Of a stretch of 64,000 nt of DNA, positions 44,549 through 53,034 are shown one piece after another (the stretch's first letter is position 1; every line of letters begins with the position of its first letter). Location: positions 1 to 64,000 of the forward strand of contig NZ_JASHKR010000019.1 of assembly GCF_030056815.1 (NCBI RefSeq), in the 5' to 3' direction. This DNA is from Rhodococcus sp. IEGM 1379 (lineage in GTDB: Bacteria; Actinomycetota; Actinomycetes; Mycobacteriales; Mycobacteriaceae). A program made the translations under genes and the position numbers. The notes below the pieces were generated by a model, which saw nothing but the letters and a program-made list of their open reading frames with translations, was not told where the DNA came from and made no database searches.

Positions 44549-44899
44549 ATGGTCAGGTGGCGGCCATTCAAGTCGGGTGAAGACCCGGATCCGCGATTCA
44601 CACTCGCAAACGAGCGGACATATCTCGCCTGGATTCGTACCGCGACGGCATTTGTGGCGTCGGGAGTCGGACTCGAAGCCTTTGGTGGCGACATTCTGTC
44701 CGCGACGGTCCGTGCTGCTTTGGCTGCATTACTTCTTGTCGGTGGCGCGCTGATCGCCATCACGTCGTTCATTCACTGGATCAGTGCGGAACGCGCATTG
44801 CGGGCGGAACGCTCACTACCGGTTCCGTTGATGGCACCAGCGGTGGGCATTGTTCTGGTGATCTGCGCGACGGTCCTGGTGATCGAGGTTGTGAGCTGA
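44549..44899 (+). CDS. DUF202 (YidH-type) small membrane protein
   Basis: About 116 residues. RFTLANERTYLAWIRTATAF is the DUF202 signature, followed by three membrane segments. The start is uncertain between ATG 44549 and GTG 44522, neither with a convincing ribosome site. A second DUF202 gene starts one base after its stop, so the two are probably made together as partners. Function unknown for the family. Confidence 0.8.
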   Translation: MVRWRPFKSGEDPDPRFTLANERTYLAWIRTATAFVASGVGLEAFGGDILSATVRAALAALLLVGGALIAITSFIHWISAERALRAERSLPVPLMAPAVGIVLVICATVLVIEVVS

Positions 44900-44900
44900 C

Positions 44901-45239
44901 GTGACGTCGGTCCGATCTGAAGACGCACCGAAGCCTCCGGACAAGGGATTACAGTCCGAACGTACGTCGCTTTCGTTCGTTCGGACGAGCCTGTCAATTC
45001 TCGGTTTGGCTGTGGCGTGTTTGCGATGGCTGCCGCCGTTCGGAGCGGTGGCTTTGATCGGCCCCGCGCTCGCCGCGCTGCTGATCGTCGGAGTGACTGT
45101 TCACGAACGTCGTTCGAGGCCGGCACGATTGGCGCAGTTCGCGACCGAAAAGGCCGCGCCCGCACTGGGCATGGGGGCCGTGCTTGCGGTGAGCCTGCTT
45201 CTCCTCAGTGCTTCGGGGCTGTGGATTCTGCTGAAGTGA
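44901..45239 (+). CDS. DUF202 small membrane protein, second of a pair
   Basis: A 112-residue protein. GLQSERTSLSFVRTSLSILG is a variant of the DUF202 motif and three membrane segments follow. It starts at GTG 44901 directly after the first DUF202 gene. Its 3' end overlaps the convergent sterol-desaturase-like gene by 35 bp. Confidence 0.78.
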   Translation: MTSVRSEDAPKPPDKGLQSERTSLSFVRTSLSILGLAVACLRWLPPFGAVALIGPALAALLIVGVTVHERRSRPARLAQFATEKAAPALGMGAVLAVSLLLLSASGLWILLK

Positions 45240-46146
45240 GTTCGGATTTCGGTGCCCAGCCGGGCGGGCCGAAGGTGTAGCCGAGTTTGTCTCGCCAGGT
45301 TGCTGCGCCGCGCCAATCACGGGCGATGGCAGCGTATTCGTGGGTCTGCAGTTTCCAGATGTTGTAGGTTCCGACCGGCGTCGTGAGTCCGTAGGTGGGC
45401 CTGTGGGTTTCAGGTTCGAAGGTGCCGAACAAGCGGTCCCAGATGATCAGGATTCCGGCGTAGTTGCGGTCTAGATATTCGGCATCGGACCCGTGATGGA
45501 CACGATGATGTGACGGTGTGTTGAAGATGAATTCGATAGGCCGCCAGAGTTTTCCAACTCGTTCCGTATGAACGAAGAACTGGTAGATCAGGCTGACCGA
45601 GACTCCGACGAAGATCATCCACGGTGGCATTCCGAGAAACGCCAACGGAAGCCACATGATGATTTCGACGCTTTGGTTCCACTTCTGGCGAAGTGCCGTG
45701 CTGAAGTTGAAGTATTCGCTCGAATGGTGTGCTTGATGAGTTGCCCAGATAGCCCGAACTCTGTGTGCCATACGGTGATACGTGTAGTAGAGGACATCGA
45801 TTCCGAGTAGGAGAATCGCCCAGGTGTACCAGGCGTTCGGCGGCAGATGCCACGGCGCGACGTACACCCAGACCGCGGCGTAGCCGATCAGTGCGAGTAC
45901 TTGCCAGAAGGCGCTTGTTGCCAGGGAGACCAACCCGAGAAGGATGCTGGTTCGGGCATCGACCAGGTGGTAACCGCCCACTGCGGGTCGTGCTCGACCG
46001 TCCGCGTCGTCAGGCTGATTTTCGAGTGTTCGCGCTGCGATCCATTCGATCACCAGGAAGAGGACAAACGCGGGGATGGCCAGCGTTACCGGATCATGAA
46101 GCGGTTCGAGTAACGACTTCCAGGATTGGAGAAGGGTCTCCCACAT
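45205..46146 (-). CDS. Sterol desaturase / fatty acid hydroxylase superfamily membrane protein
   Basis: A 313-residue diiron membrane oxygenase. The histidine clusters that bind the two irons are HRMAH, HQAHHSSEYFN and HRVHHGSDAEYLDRN, between membrane segments. Such enzymes hydroxylate or desaturate sterols, carotenoids or fatty acids. The Rrf2 gene is divergent 125 bp away and an inverted repeat lies between them. Substrate cannot be assigned. Confidence 0.9.
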   Translation of the reverse strand: MWETLLQSWKSLLEPLHDPVTLAIPAFVLFLVIEWIAARTLENQPDDADGRARPAVGGYHLVDARTSILLGLVSLATSAFWQVLALIGYAAVWVYVAPWHLPPNAWYTWAILLLGIDVLYYTYHRMAHRVRAIWATHQAHHSSEYFNFSTALRQKWNQSVEIIMWLPLAFLGMPPWMIFVGVSVSLIYQFFVHTERVGKLWRPIEFIFNTPSHHRVHHGSDAEYLDRNYAGILIIWDRLFGTFEPETHRPTYGLTTPVGTYNIWKLQTHEYAAIARDWRGAATWRDKLGYTFGPPGWAPKSELTSAESTAPKH

Positions 46147-46175
46147 GCACTTTGTCCTGTTCTCTCCATTGAGTC

Positions 46176-46201
46176 GTTACATCATGCACCAGGGATGTAA
46201 C
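46176..46201. promoter_or_regulatory. Candidate operator between sterol-desaturase-like and rrf2 genes
   Basis: GTTACATC (46176-46183) and GATGTAAC (46194-46201) form a perfect 8-bp inverted repeat around ten bases in the 125-bp divergent region. A smaller palindrome TTCCA-TAG-TGGAA is at 46244-46256, close to the Rrf2 start. Rrf2 regulators bind such dyads, so autoregulation and control of the divergent gene are plausible. Confidence 0.45.
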
Positions 46202-46271
46202 TGTATGGAAGAGAATGGCCCTTGTGCCTTTCCCCTTGCGCCTTTCCATAGTGGAATGGTAGGAATTCCCG

Positions 46272-46727
46272 GTGCACATCACCGCAAAGGTTGACTACGC
46301 CGTGCGGACTTTGGCTGAACTCGCGGCAGTCGGCCCAGGACCGGCCAAAGCTGAATTTCTCGCCACGTCACAGGTGATTCCCCACAAATTTCTCGAGGCC
46401 GTGCTGTCAGATCTACGACACGGCGGACTCGTCAGCAGCAAGCGCGGACCGGAGGGCGGGTACTGGCTTGCCCGGCCGGCGTCGGAGATCACCATTGCCG
46501 ACGTCATCCGCGCAGTGGAGGGGCCGTTGGCGTCGATTCGCGGTCAACGACCGGAGGATGTCGACTACAGCGGCCCGGCGACGCCCCTCAAAGAAGTATG
46601 GATCGCGGTTCGGGTGAACCTCCGCGCGGTACTCGAAAACGTCACGATTGCGGACGTCGCAGTCGACGGACTCCCGGAATTCGTTCACGAGTTGACGGCG
46701 GATCCGGGGGCCTGGAAGCGGCGCTGA
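46272..46727 (+). CDS. Rrf2-family transcriptional regulator without cysteines
   Basis: A 151-residue winged-helix protein: HITAKVDYAVRTLAELAAVG at the N-terminus, SQVIPHKFLEAVLSDLRHGG (recognition region), SKRGPEGGYWLARPASEITI and ADVIRAVEGPLASIRGQRPE. The three cysteines that ligate Fe-S in IscR/NsrR/RsrR are absent, indeed the protein has none, so it probably senses something other than through an Fe-S cluster. GTG start. Its stop codon lies inside the 24-bp repeat array. Confidence 0.9.
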   Translation: MHITAKVDYAVRTLAELAAVGPGPAKAEFLATSQVIPHKFLEAVLSDLRHGGLVSSKRGPEGGYWLARPASEITIADVIRAVEGPLASIRGQRPEDVDYSGPATPLKEVWIAVRVNLRAVLENVTIADVAVDGLPEFVHELTADPGAWKRR

Positions 46728-46799
46728 CGTTTGCTGCAGTAGCGGCGCTGACGTTTGCTGCAGTAGCGGCGCTGACGTTTGCTGTAGTAGCGGCGCTGA
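46718..46799. repeat. 24-bp tandem repeats beginning at the rrf2 stop codon
   Basis: A 24-bp unit starting GCGGCGCTGACGTTTGCTGC occurs at 46718, 46742 and 46766 (one C-to-T change in the third), with a fourth partial unit at 46790. The first contains the rrf2 TGA. Because 24 is divisible by three, the same TGA and a TAG recur in frame in every unit. Confidence 0.95.
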
Positions 46800-47915
46800 T
46801 TACGACTCGGTTTGATTGAACCGCGTCATGTCGAGTGGGGCTGTGTTTGCAGAGTTTCCGCCGGCCGACTTTGCTTGGTACATCAGATAATCCGCATGCA
46901 CGATTGCGCGTGAGAAGGCGTTGTAGTCGAACTGTTCCAATTGCGGAATGAACGGCATTGTGGCGGCGCCGACACTGACGGTCGCAAGGGGAGCGTCGGT
47001 GGGTTCGATGGCGGCGCGGGGGAGCGTCGCGATGCGTTTGCGCAATCCGTAGGGCGTTCCGATCATGACGATCGTGAATTCTTCTCCGCCGGTGCGCGCG
47101 ACGTAGCCGAAGCCGTTGACGTGTTGTTGGAGTCGGTTGGCGGTTCTGATGATGACTGTGTCGCCGACTTCGTGGCCGTAGGCGTCGTTGACGGATTTGA
47201 ATTTGTCGATGTCAACGACCGCGACGGCGATGTCGGCTCGGTTGGCGTGGGCGATCGACCAGACGCGTTCCGACATGTCCCACAGTCCTCGACGGTTGAG
47301 CAGTCCGGTCAGTGCGTCGATTTTCGAGCCCGTCGCGCGGGCCAGGAGTTGGCGCCAGGCGAACTGAATGGTGGCTGGAATGAAGATGACGGCGCACAGT
47401 ACGACGTCGGTGCGCGCGATAATGCCGGCACTGGACGAGGTTCCGTCGGCTATGGCGAGGATCGCGAGGGAGATGATGAAAGTGCAGGAAAAGGCCAGGT
47501 GGAAGGCGAGCCATCGAAAGTTGAGAAAGTAGGTGAAATAGGCGCCGGAGGCCACGAAGAGCGCGGCGGCGAAGAGCGCTGCATCGTGGTTGGTGAACGT
47601 GATGATGACGGACGCTGTCCCCAGATCCGCCCAGATTCCGAAGAGTTTGGTGGCTCGCGGTCCGCGAACCTTCCCCAGGAACCATGCAGCGGTGGGGAAG
47701 AGGTTGGCCGTCGCGAAGGTGATGAGCCAAGCGCGAGCAAAGGGTCCATCGGGGCCTTCGCCGCTGATCAGGAACAGATACGCGACGATGGAAAAGTTGA
47801 GCGAGCAGAACCCGATGGTGATGTTGACGAGTCTCAGCACTGATCCGGGACTGTTCTTCGTCCCCCACAGCATGGCCGAGGACGGCACCGGCCAGGTGTG
47901 TAGGAGTGAATCCAT
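46800..47915 (-). CDS. Membrane-bound diguanylate cyclase (GGDEF)
   Basis: A 371-residue protein. About six membrane segments (residues about 25-185) are followed by a GGDEF domain: IDALTGLLNRRGLWDM, VVDIDKFKSVNDAYGHEVGD and the active site ARTGGEEFTIVMIG (GGEEF variant, catalytically competent). The usual RxxD inhibitory site is not evident. It makes cyclic di-GMP. It converges with rrf2 across the 24-bp repeats. An EAL protein at 59.2 kb could be its counterpart. Confidence 0.92.
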   Translation of the reverse strand: MDSLLHTWPVPSSAMLWGTKNSPGSVLRLVNITIGFCSLNFSIVAYLFLISGEGPDGPFARAWLITFATANLFPTAAWFLGKVRGPRATKLFGIWADLGTASVIITFTNHDAALFAAALFVASGAYFTYFLNFRWLAFHLAFSCTFIISLAILAIADGTSSSAGIIARTDVVLCAVIFIPATIQFAWRQLLARATGSKIDALTGLLNRRGLWDMSERVWSIAHANRADIAVAVVDIDKFKSVNDAYGHEVGDTVIIRTANRLQQHVNGFGYVARTGGEEFTIVMIGTPYGLRKRIATLPRAAIEPTDAPLATVSVGAATMPFIPQLEQFDYNAFSRAIVHADYLMYQAKSAGGNSANTAPLDMTRFNQTES

Positions 47916-48093
47916 GGAGTTCCTTAGCGGTTCAAGGTGGCGATTCGACGCTGGGTAGTCGGTTGGTTAATCAATGGCAACCATATTGCGTAATTGTCTG
48001 GCGTGGGTGTGGGTTTGTCGAGAGCGTGCAATTTCTATCGACATGTGTGACTGGGGTTACAGCTGCCGTGCGGGTGTGCTCTAATCCACAATT

Positions 48094-48127
48094 TTGCAGT
48101 GCTCTGCAAAGTTGCAGATGTCTGCAA
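48094..48127. promoter_or_regulatory. Twin palindromic operator upstream of tetR-mmpL
   Basis: Two copies of TTGCAG-N4-CTGCAA lie in tandem at 48094-48109 (N4 TGCT) and 48112-48127 (N4 ATGT), centres 18 bp apart, just ahead of the TetR start at 48147. Paired 16-bp dyads of this kind bind two TetR dimers, so autoregulation of the tetR-mmpL pair is likely. Confidence 0.7.
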
Positions 48128-48146
48128 GTTCGGTAGCGTGGGCGGA

Positions 48147-48761
48147 GTGATATTCGAGCCAGGCCTTCGTGACCGCAAGAAGGCAGCAACCCGTTCCGCG
48201 CTCAGCGATGCGGCGGCAAGGCTTGCTCGTGCACTCGGAATCGAATGCGTCACTGCCGACGCGATCGCTTCCGAAGCAGGAGTGTCGACGAGGACTTTCC
48301 ACAACTACTTCTCCAGCAAGGAGGAGGCGGTACTCGCGCACTTCGAAGAATCTGTCCACGAGTGGCTCGAGATGCTTGCGGCGCGGCCGGCAGACGAGCC
48401 GATTCTCGATTCGCTCGAGGCTTTGGTGATCGGGATCGTGAACGACCCCAGTAGGCCTCTCGAAGAGTCCGCCAAAGTGGGCGTCCTGCTGGATGGCAGT
48501 CCAGCGTTGTATCGCAAGGCTGCTGAAATGCACCAACGGATCGGCCGGGAAGTCGCCCAGGCATTGGCGGACCGCACCGGTACCGATGTCGACCGGGATC
48601 TCTATCCGACCCTCCTCCTCGCGGCGGTGGGAGGGGCATGTAAATCGGCGATCGACGTCTGGATCGGAGGGAAGTCGGAGGCTTCCGGCCCAGAGGAACT
48701 CGTTCGTGACGCCTTTCGCCAGATTCGGGCGGGGCTCCCGGCTCCACCACCACGTTCCTGA
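48147..48761 (+). CDS. TetR-family repressor, probable regulator of the MMPL transporter
   Basis: About 204 residues. The N-terminal helix-turn-helix is LRDRKKAATRSALSDAAARL, then VTADAIASEAGVSTRTFHNY followed by FSSKEEAVLAHF. The C-terminal ligand domain is helical (ESAKVGVLLDGSPALYRKAA). GTG 48147 is the likely start; the frame reaches 48099 but would run through the operator. The transporter starts 66 bp downstream on the same strand. Confidence 0.9.
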   Translation: MIFEPGLRDRKKAATRSALSDAAARLARALGIECVTADAIASEAGVSTRTFHNYFSSKEEAVLAHFEESVHEWLEMLAARPADEPILDSLEALVIGIVNDPSRPLEESAKVGVLLDGSPALYRKAAEMHQRIGREVAQALADRTGTDVDRDLYPTLLLAAVGGACKSAIDVWIGGKSEASGPEELVRDAFRQIRAGLPAPPPRS

Positions 48762-48827
48762 CGAGGATCTTCGGGTTACACATCACATCTGTCCACGTAC
48801 ACGCACCGAAACAGCAAGGAGCCCGTC

Positions 48828-51176
48828 GTGGCCACCTATCTCTATCGGATCGGCAAGTTCGCCTACCGGCGAAAAGGTGCGGTCCTCAGCCTCTGGTTGA
48901 TCATTCTTGTTCTCATGGGTATCGGGGCGGCGACTCTGTCCGGCCCCACCAAGGACTCGTTCTCCATTCCCGGTACGCCTGCCCAGCAGGCGCAGGATTT
49001 GATGGCCGAGCGGTTCCCGGGCGCTGCCAGTCCGATGGATGCTCTGAGCGCACGCTTTGTCATTGAGGCGCCCGCGGGCACGGTCTTGTCGGACCCGTCC
49101 AACGTCCAGGCGATGGACGAGATGCTCGCGAAGATTCGTGGCATCGACAAGATTGCGCCGGGCGCCAAGATCGATCCGGCGAACGCGACGCCGGAGCAGG
49201 CCGCAGAGACGATCAACAACCCTGTTGCCGTGAACGACTCGATGGTTGCGATGTTCAAGGAAAAGGCTGCGGCTGCAGGAACTTCCGAAGAACAAGCGCT
49301 GTCCGACGCAGCAGCGTTGTCGCCGCTCAGTCAGGACAGTCGGGTCGGCTACATCGAGGCACCCTTCACTGGCAGTGTCACTGATGCGGACCAGGCATTG
49401 CGTGATTCGATCAATGCTGCAGCCGACGTCGGACGAGCTGAGGGTCTCAACGTCCAGATCAGCGGTTCTGCGGTGCAGGAAGCCGGCATTCCCGGTGGCG
49501 CCACCGAACTGATCGGTATCGCCGTAGCTGCCGTCGTTCTTGCTATTACGTTCGGTTCGCTCGTGGCCGCCGGTCTTCCGTTGATTACGGCGATCATCGG
49601 CATCATGATCGGCAGCCTCGGAATTACCGTTGCCACGGGATTCATGGATCTCAGTTCCATGACCCCGACGCTGGCGATCATGATCGGTCTGGCGGTGGCG
49701 ATCGACTACTCGTTGTTCATCATGTCCAGGTTCCGGCACGAACTCACACTTACCGACGATCGTTCGGAAGCTGCCGGTCGTGCCGTCGGAACCGCTGGAT
49801 CCGCAGTGGTATTCGCAGGTTTGACGGTCATCATCGCCTTGGTGGCATTGCGTGTCGTCGGTATCCCGTTCCTCTCGGATATGGGTGCGGCGGCTGCATT
49901 TACGGTCTTGATCGCGGTTCTTATCGCGTTGACGCTTCTCCCCGCGATCCTGGGCATGTTCGGCCGCAAGGCTTTTGCCGGCAAGATTCCGTTCATCGGA
50001 AACAAGGCTCAGGACGCCGAGGATTCGGGCAAGCCGACATGGGCTCTTCGTTACATCAGTGCCATCGTGCGCCGACCGCTTGTCCCGCTGATCGGCGGCG
50101 TCGTACTTCTGGGCGCTTTGGCTTTGCCTGCAACGGGATTGAGCTTGGCACTGCCGTCGGAGGCGACGGGTGACCCGTCAACCAGTTCGCGTCAGGCCTA
50201 CGACTTGATCGGTGAGGGCTTCGGTGGTGGAAAGAATGGTCCGCTGATTGCTGTCATCGATGCGAAGGATGCAAACATTCCCGCAGGCGAAGCTTTCGAG
50301 AAGGTTATCTCCACCATCTCGGGCCTGGACGATGTATCGAATGCGCAGATTGTCAAGGTCAACACTGCAGGTGATACTGCACAGGCCCTCATCACTCCGA
50401 AGAGTGGCCCCACCGATCCGGCGACAATGGATCTGGTGAGCAGTATCCGCGGTGCCGAAGGGGCGCTGCATGATTCGATCGGCGTCAGCTACGGCATTAC
50501 CGGTCAGACTGCTCTCGAAGGTGATATCTCGGAAACACTCCAGGGCGCGCTGATTCCGTACCTCGCCGTAGTCGTTGGGTTGGCATTCATCCTGCTGCTC
50601 TTGGTGTTCCGTTCGATTCTGGTTCCCTTGACCGCAACGTTGGGCTTCCTGCTCAGTGTGCTGGCGACTTTCGGAGCCACCGTCGGAATCTTCCAGTACG
50701 GCTGGTTCGGCATCATCGCGAACCCGCAACCGCTCGTGAGTTTCATGCCGATCTTCCTGATCGGTGTTGTGTTCGGACTGGCGATGGACTACCAGGTATT
50801 CCTCGTGACGCGAATGCGTGAGGAATACGTCCACGGGGCCAACGCCAAGCAAGCCGTAACCATCGGCTTCAACCACGGTGCCCGGGTGGTCAGTGCCGCG
50901 GCGGTCATCATGATCTCCGTGTTCGGTGCCTTCATGGCCGAGCCGAACTCGTTCATCAAATCGATCGGGTTCGCGCTTGCGGCAGCGGTCTTCTTCGACG
51001 CCTTCATCGTGCGCATGCTGATCATCCCGTCCGTCATGGCTTTGCTCGGTGACAAGGCGTGGTGGCTGCCGAAGTGGCTCGACAAGATTCTGCCGAATGT
51101 CGACATCGAGGGTGAGAAGCTCAACCAAGCCCTCCTCGAAGACAAAGAAGCGGAACTAGCCGCAACATCTGCTTAG
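48828..51176 (+). CDS. MMPL-family RND-type transporter
   Basis: A 782-residue membrane protein in two similar halves, each with a large extracytoplasmic loop and about five to six membrane segments. Motifs include SFSIPGTPAQQAQDLMAERF, the TM4 signature MIGLAVAIDYSLFIMSRFRH and its repeat FGLAMDYQVFLVTRMREEYV; the two Asp-Tyr pairs form the proton relay. Mycobacterial MMPL proteins export envelope lipids; shorter drug-efflux types exist too. It starts at GTG 48828 and follows its TetR regulator. A terminator follows at 51192. Confidence 0.92.
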   Translation: MATYLYRIGKFAYRRKGAVLSLWLIILVLMGIGAATLSGPTKDSFSIPGTPAQQAQDLMAERFPGAASPMDALSARFVIEAPAGTVLSDPSNVQAMDEMLAKIRGIDKIAPGAKIDPANATPEQAAETINNPVAVNDSMVAMFKEKAAAAGTSEEQALSDAAALSPLSQDSRVGYIEAPFTGSVTDADQALRDSINAAADVGRAEGLNVQISGSAVQEAGIPGGATELIGIAVAAVVLAITFGSLVAAGLPLITAIIGIMIGSLGITVATGFMDLSSMTPTLAIMIGLAVAIDYSLFIMSRFRHELTLTDDRSEAAGRAVGTAGSAVVFAGLTVIIALVALRVVGIPFLSDMGAAAAFTVLIAVLIALTLLPAILGMFGRKAFAGKIPFIGNKAQDAEDSGKPTWALRYISAIVRRPLVPLIGGVVLLGALALPATGLSLALPSEATGDPSTSSRQAYDLIGEGFGGGKNGPLIAVIDAKDANIPAGEAFEKVISTISGLDDVSNAQIVKVNTAGDTAQALITPKSGPTDPATMDLVSSIRGAEGALHDSIGVSYGITGQTALEGDISETLQGALIPYLAVVVGLAFILLLLVFRSILVPLTATLGFLLSVLATFGATVGIFQYGWFGIIANPQPLVSFMPIFLIGVVFGLAMDYQVFLVTRMREEYVHGANAKQAVTIGFNHGARVVSAAAVIMISVFGAFMAEPNSFIKSIGFALAAAVFFDAFIVRMLIIPSVMALLGDKAWWLPKWLDKILPNVDIEGEKLNQALLEDKEAELAATSA

Positions 51177-51191
51177 TTCGGTTATCCGGAA

Positions 51192-51239
51192 GCGCGTGCC
51201 CCGATCGACACTTCAGTCGGTTGGGGCACGCGCATTTTT
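51192..51239 (+). terminator. Rho-independent terminator after the MMPL gene
   Basis: GCGCGTGCCCC (51192-51202) pairs with GGGGCACGCGC (51223-51233) around a 20-base loop, followed by ATTTTTC. Confidence 0.85.
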
Positions 51240-51300
51240 CGTCTGCTGAGTCGAATATTCGCGGGCAGTTGTCGGTGACGCTTGGTAGCCTTCGCTCACT

Positions 51301-53034
51301 ATGCTGATCAGGCTGCTACGCACTTACCTCGAGCCGTACCGCGGCGAACTCACGGGCGTTGTTGTCCTGCAGTTCATTGCGACTATGGCTGCCCTTTACC
51401 TTCCGAGCCTCAACGCTGACATCATCGACAATGGTGTCACCAAAGGCGATACGGGATACATTCTGTCCACGGGCGGGATGATGCTCATAGTCACGCTGAC
51501 GCAAATCCTGTGCTCGGTGGGTGCGGTGTTCTTCGGAGCCCGCGTCGCCATGGGCATCGGGCGTGACCTGCGAGCCTCGGTGCTCCATCAAGTCGGAACA
51601 TTCTCGGCCCGCGAGGTCGGATATTTCGGTGCACCGTCACTGATCACGCGCAATACCAATGACGTCCAGCAGGTTCAGATGATGGTCGTGATGAGTTGCA
51701 CCATCCTCGTCATGGCTCCGATCATGTGTATCGGCGGGATCATCATGGCGGTGCGTCAGGACGTAAACCTGTCGTGGATTCTCGGCGTCAGCGTCCCACT
51801 GCTCGTGATTGCGATGAGCTTGATCATTGCCCGCATGGTCCCAGGTTTTCGTCTCATGCAGGGGCGCCTCGACGCAGTCAACCGTGTTCTCCGTGAACAG
51901 ATCACCGGTATTCGCGTAGTTCGAGCGTTTGTTCGCGAACCTTCCGAGGTCAAGCGCTTCGGTCAGGCCAACGACGAACTCACCGAGACTGCTCTCGGAG
52001 TCGGCAAGCTGATGGCGCTCATGTTCCCGTTGGTGATGCTGATCAGCAACGTCACCAGCGTGGCCGTGATCTGGTTCGGTGGGCATCAGATCGACAGCGG
52101 GTCCATGGAGATCGGCTCACTCACCGCGATGCTCAGCTACATCATGCAGATCCTGATGGCCGTCATGATGGCGACGTTCATGGCCGTCATGTTGCCACGC
52201 GCGTCGGTGTGCGCCGAACGTATTTCCGAGGTCCTCGACACCGACTCCTCAGTCATCCCGCCCAAGAATCCGATCCACGAACTTCGCACCCCCGGTGTCG
52301 TGGAACTTCGGGGAGCTCAGTTCCAGTTCCCCGGAGCCGAGGAACCGGTGCTGCGCGACATCACCTTCCGCGCTGAACCCGGCAAGACCACCGCAATCAT
52401 CGGTGGTACCGGATCGGGAAAGACGACGCTGCTCAATCTGATTCCGCGCCTCATCGATTCCACTTCCGGATCGGTATCGGTCGGTGGCGTCGACGTCCGC
52501 GAGATCGATACGGAACTGTTGTGTTCGGTCATCGGGTTGGTCCCGCAGAAGCCGTACCTGTTCTCCGGCACCATCGCATCCAACCTTCGCTACGGAAATC
52601 CCGACGCCACCGACGAGTGGTTGTGGGAGTGCCTCGAAATTGCGCAAGCCGCAGATTTTGTCCGGGACATGCCCGAAGGTTTGGACACCCCGGTCGCCCA
52701 GGGCGGTACGACGGTTTCCGGTGGTCAGCGTCAGCGACTCGCGATTGCCAGAGCTTTGGTGCGTAAGCCGCAGATTTACCTGTTCGACGATTCCTTCTCC
52801 GCCCTCGACCTCACCACGGACGCCCGCCTTCGTGCAGCGCTGCGGCCGGTCACCCAGGATGCGTGCATCATCGTTGTCGCGCAGCGTATTTCCACCATCG
52901 TCGAAGCCGATCAGATCATCGTGCTCGACGACGGTGCAATCGTCGGCGTCGGCACGCACGAAGAACTGCAAGTCACTTGTCCCACCTACGGCGAAATTGT
53001 CGCCTCTCAGCTAGCCGTACAGGACGCATCATGA
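51301..53034 (+). CDS. ABC exporter half-transporter with degenerate ATP site
   Basis: A 577-residue fused permease-ATPase. Six membrane segments (residues about 15-310) are followed by the ATPase: Walker A GGTGSGKTT, Q-loop GLVPQKPYLFSGT, signature VSGGQRQRLAIARAL, Walker B IYLFDDSFSALD. The catalytic glutamate after Walker B is Asp here, as in the non-hydrolysing site of heterodimeric exporters. It overlaps the second half-transporter gene by four bases (ATGA). Substrate class is multidrug/lipid-like by family only. Confidence 0.92.
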   Translation: MLIRLLRTYLEPYRGELTGVVVLQFIATMAALYLPSLNADIIDNGVTKGDTGYILSTGGMMLIVTLTQILCSVGAVFFGARVAMGIGRDLRASVLHQVGTFSAREVGYFGAPSLITRNTNDVQQVQMMVVMSCTILVMAPIMCIGGIIMAVRQDVNLSWILGVSVPLLVIAMSLIIARMVPGFRLMQGRLDAVNRVLREQITGIRVVRAFVREPSEVKRFGQANDELTETALGVGKLMALMFPLVMLISNVTSVAVIWFGGHQIDSGSMEIGSLTAMLSYIMQILMAVMMATFMAVMLPRASVCAERISEVLDTDSSVIPPKNPIHELRTPGVVELRGAQFQFPGAEEPVLRDITFRAEPGKTTAIIGGTGSGKTTLLNLIPRLIDSTSGSVSVGGVDVREIDTELLCSVIGLVPQKPYLFSGTIASNLRYGNPDATDEWLWECLEIAQAADFVRDMPEGLDTPVAQGGTTVSGGQRQRLAIARALVRKPQIYLFDDSFSALDLTTDARLRAALRPVTQDACIIVVAQRISTIVEADQIIVLDDGAIVGVGTHEELQVTCPTYGEIVASQLAVQDAS

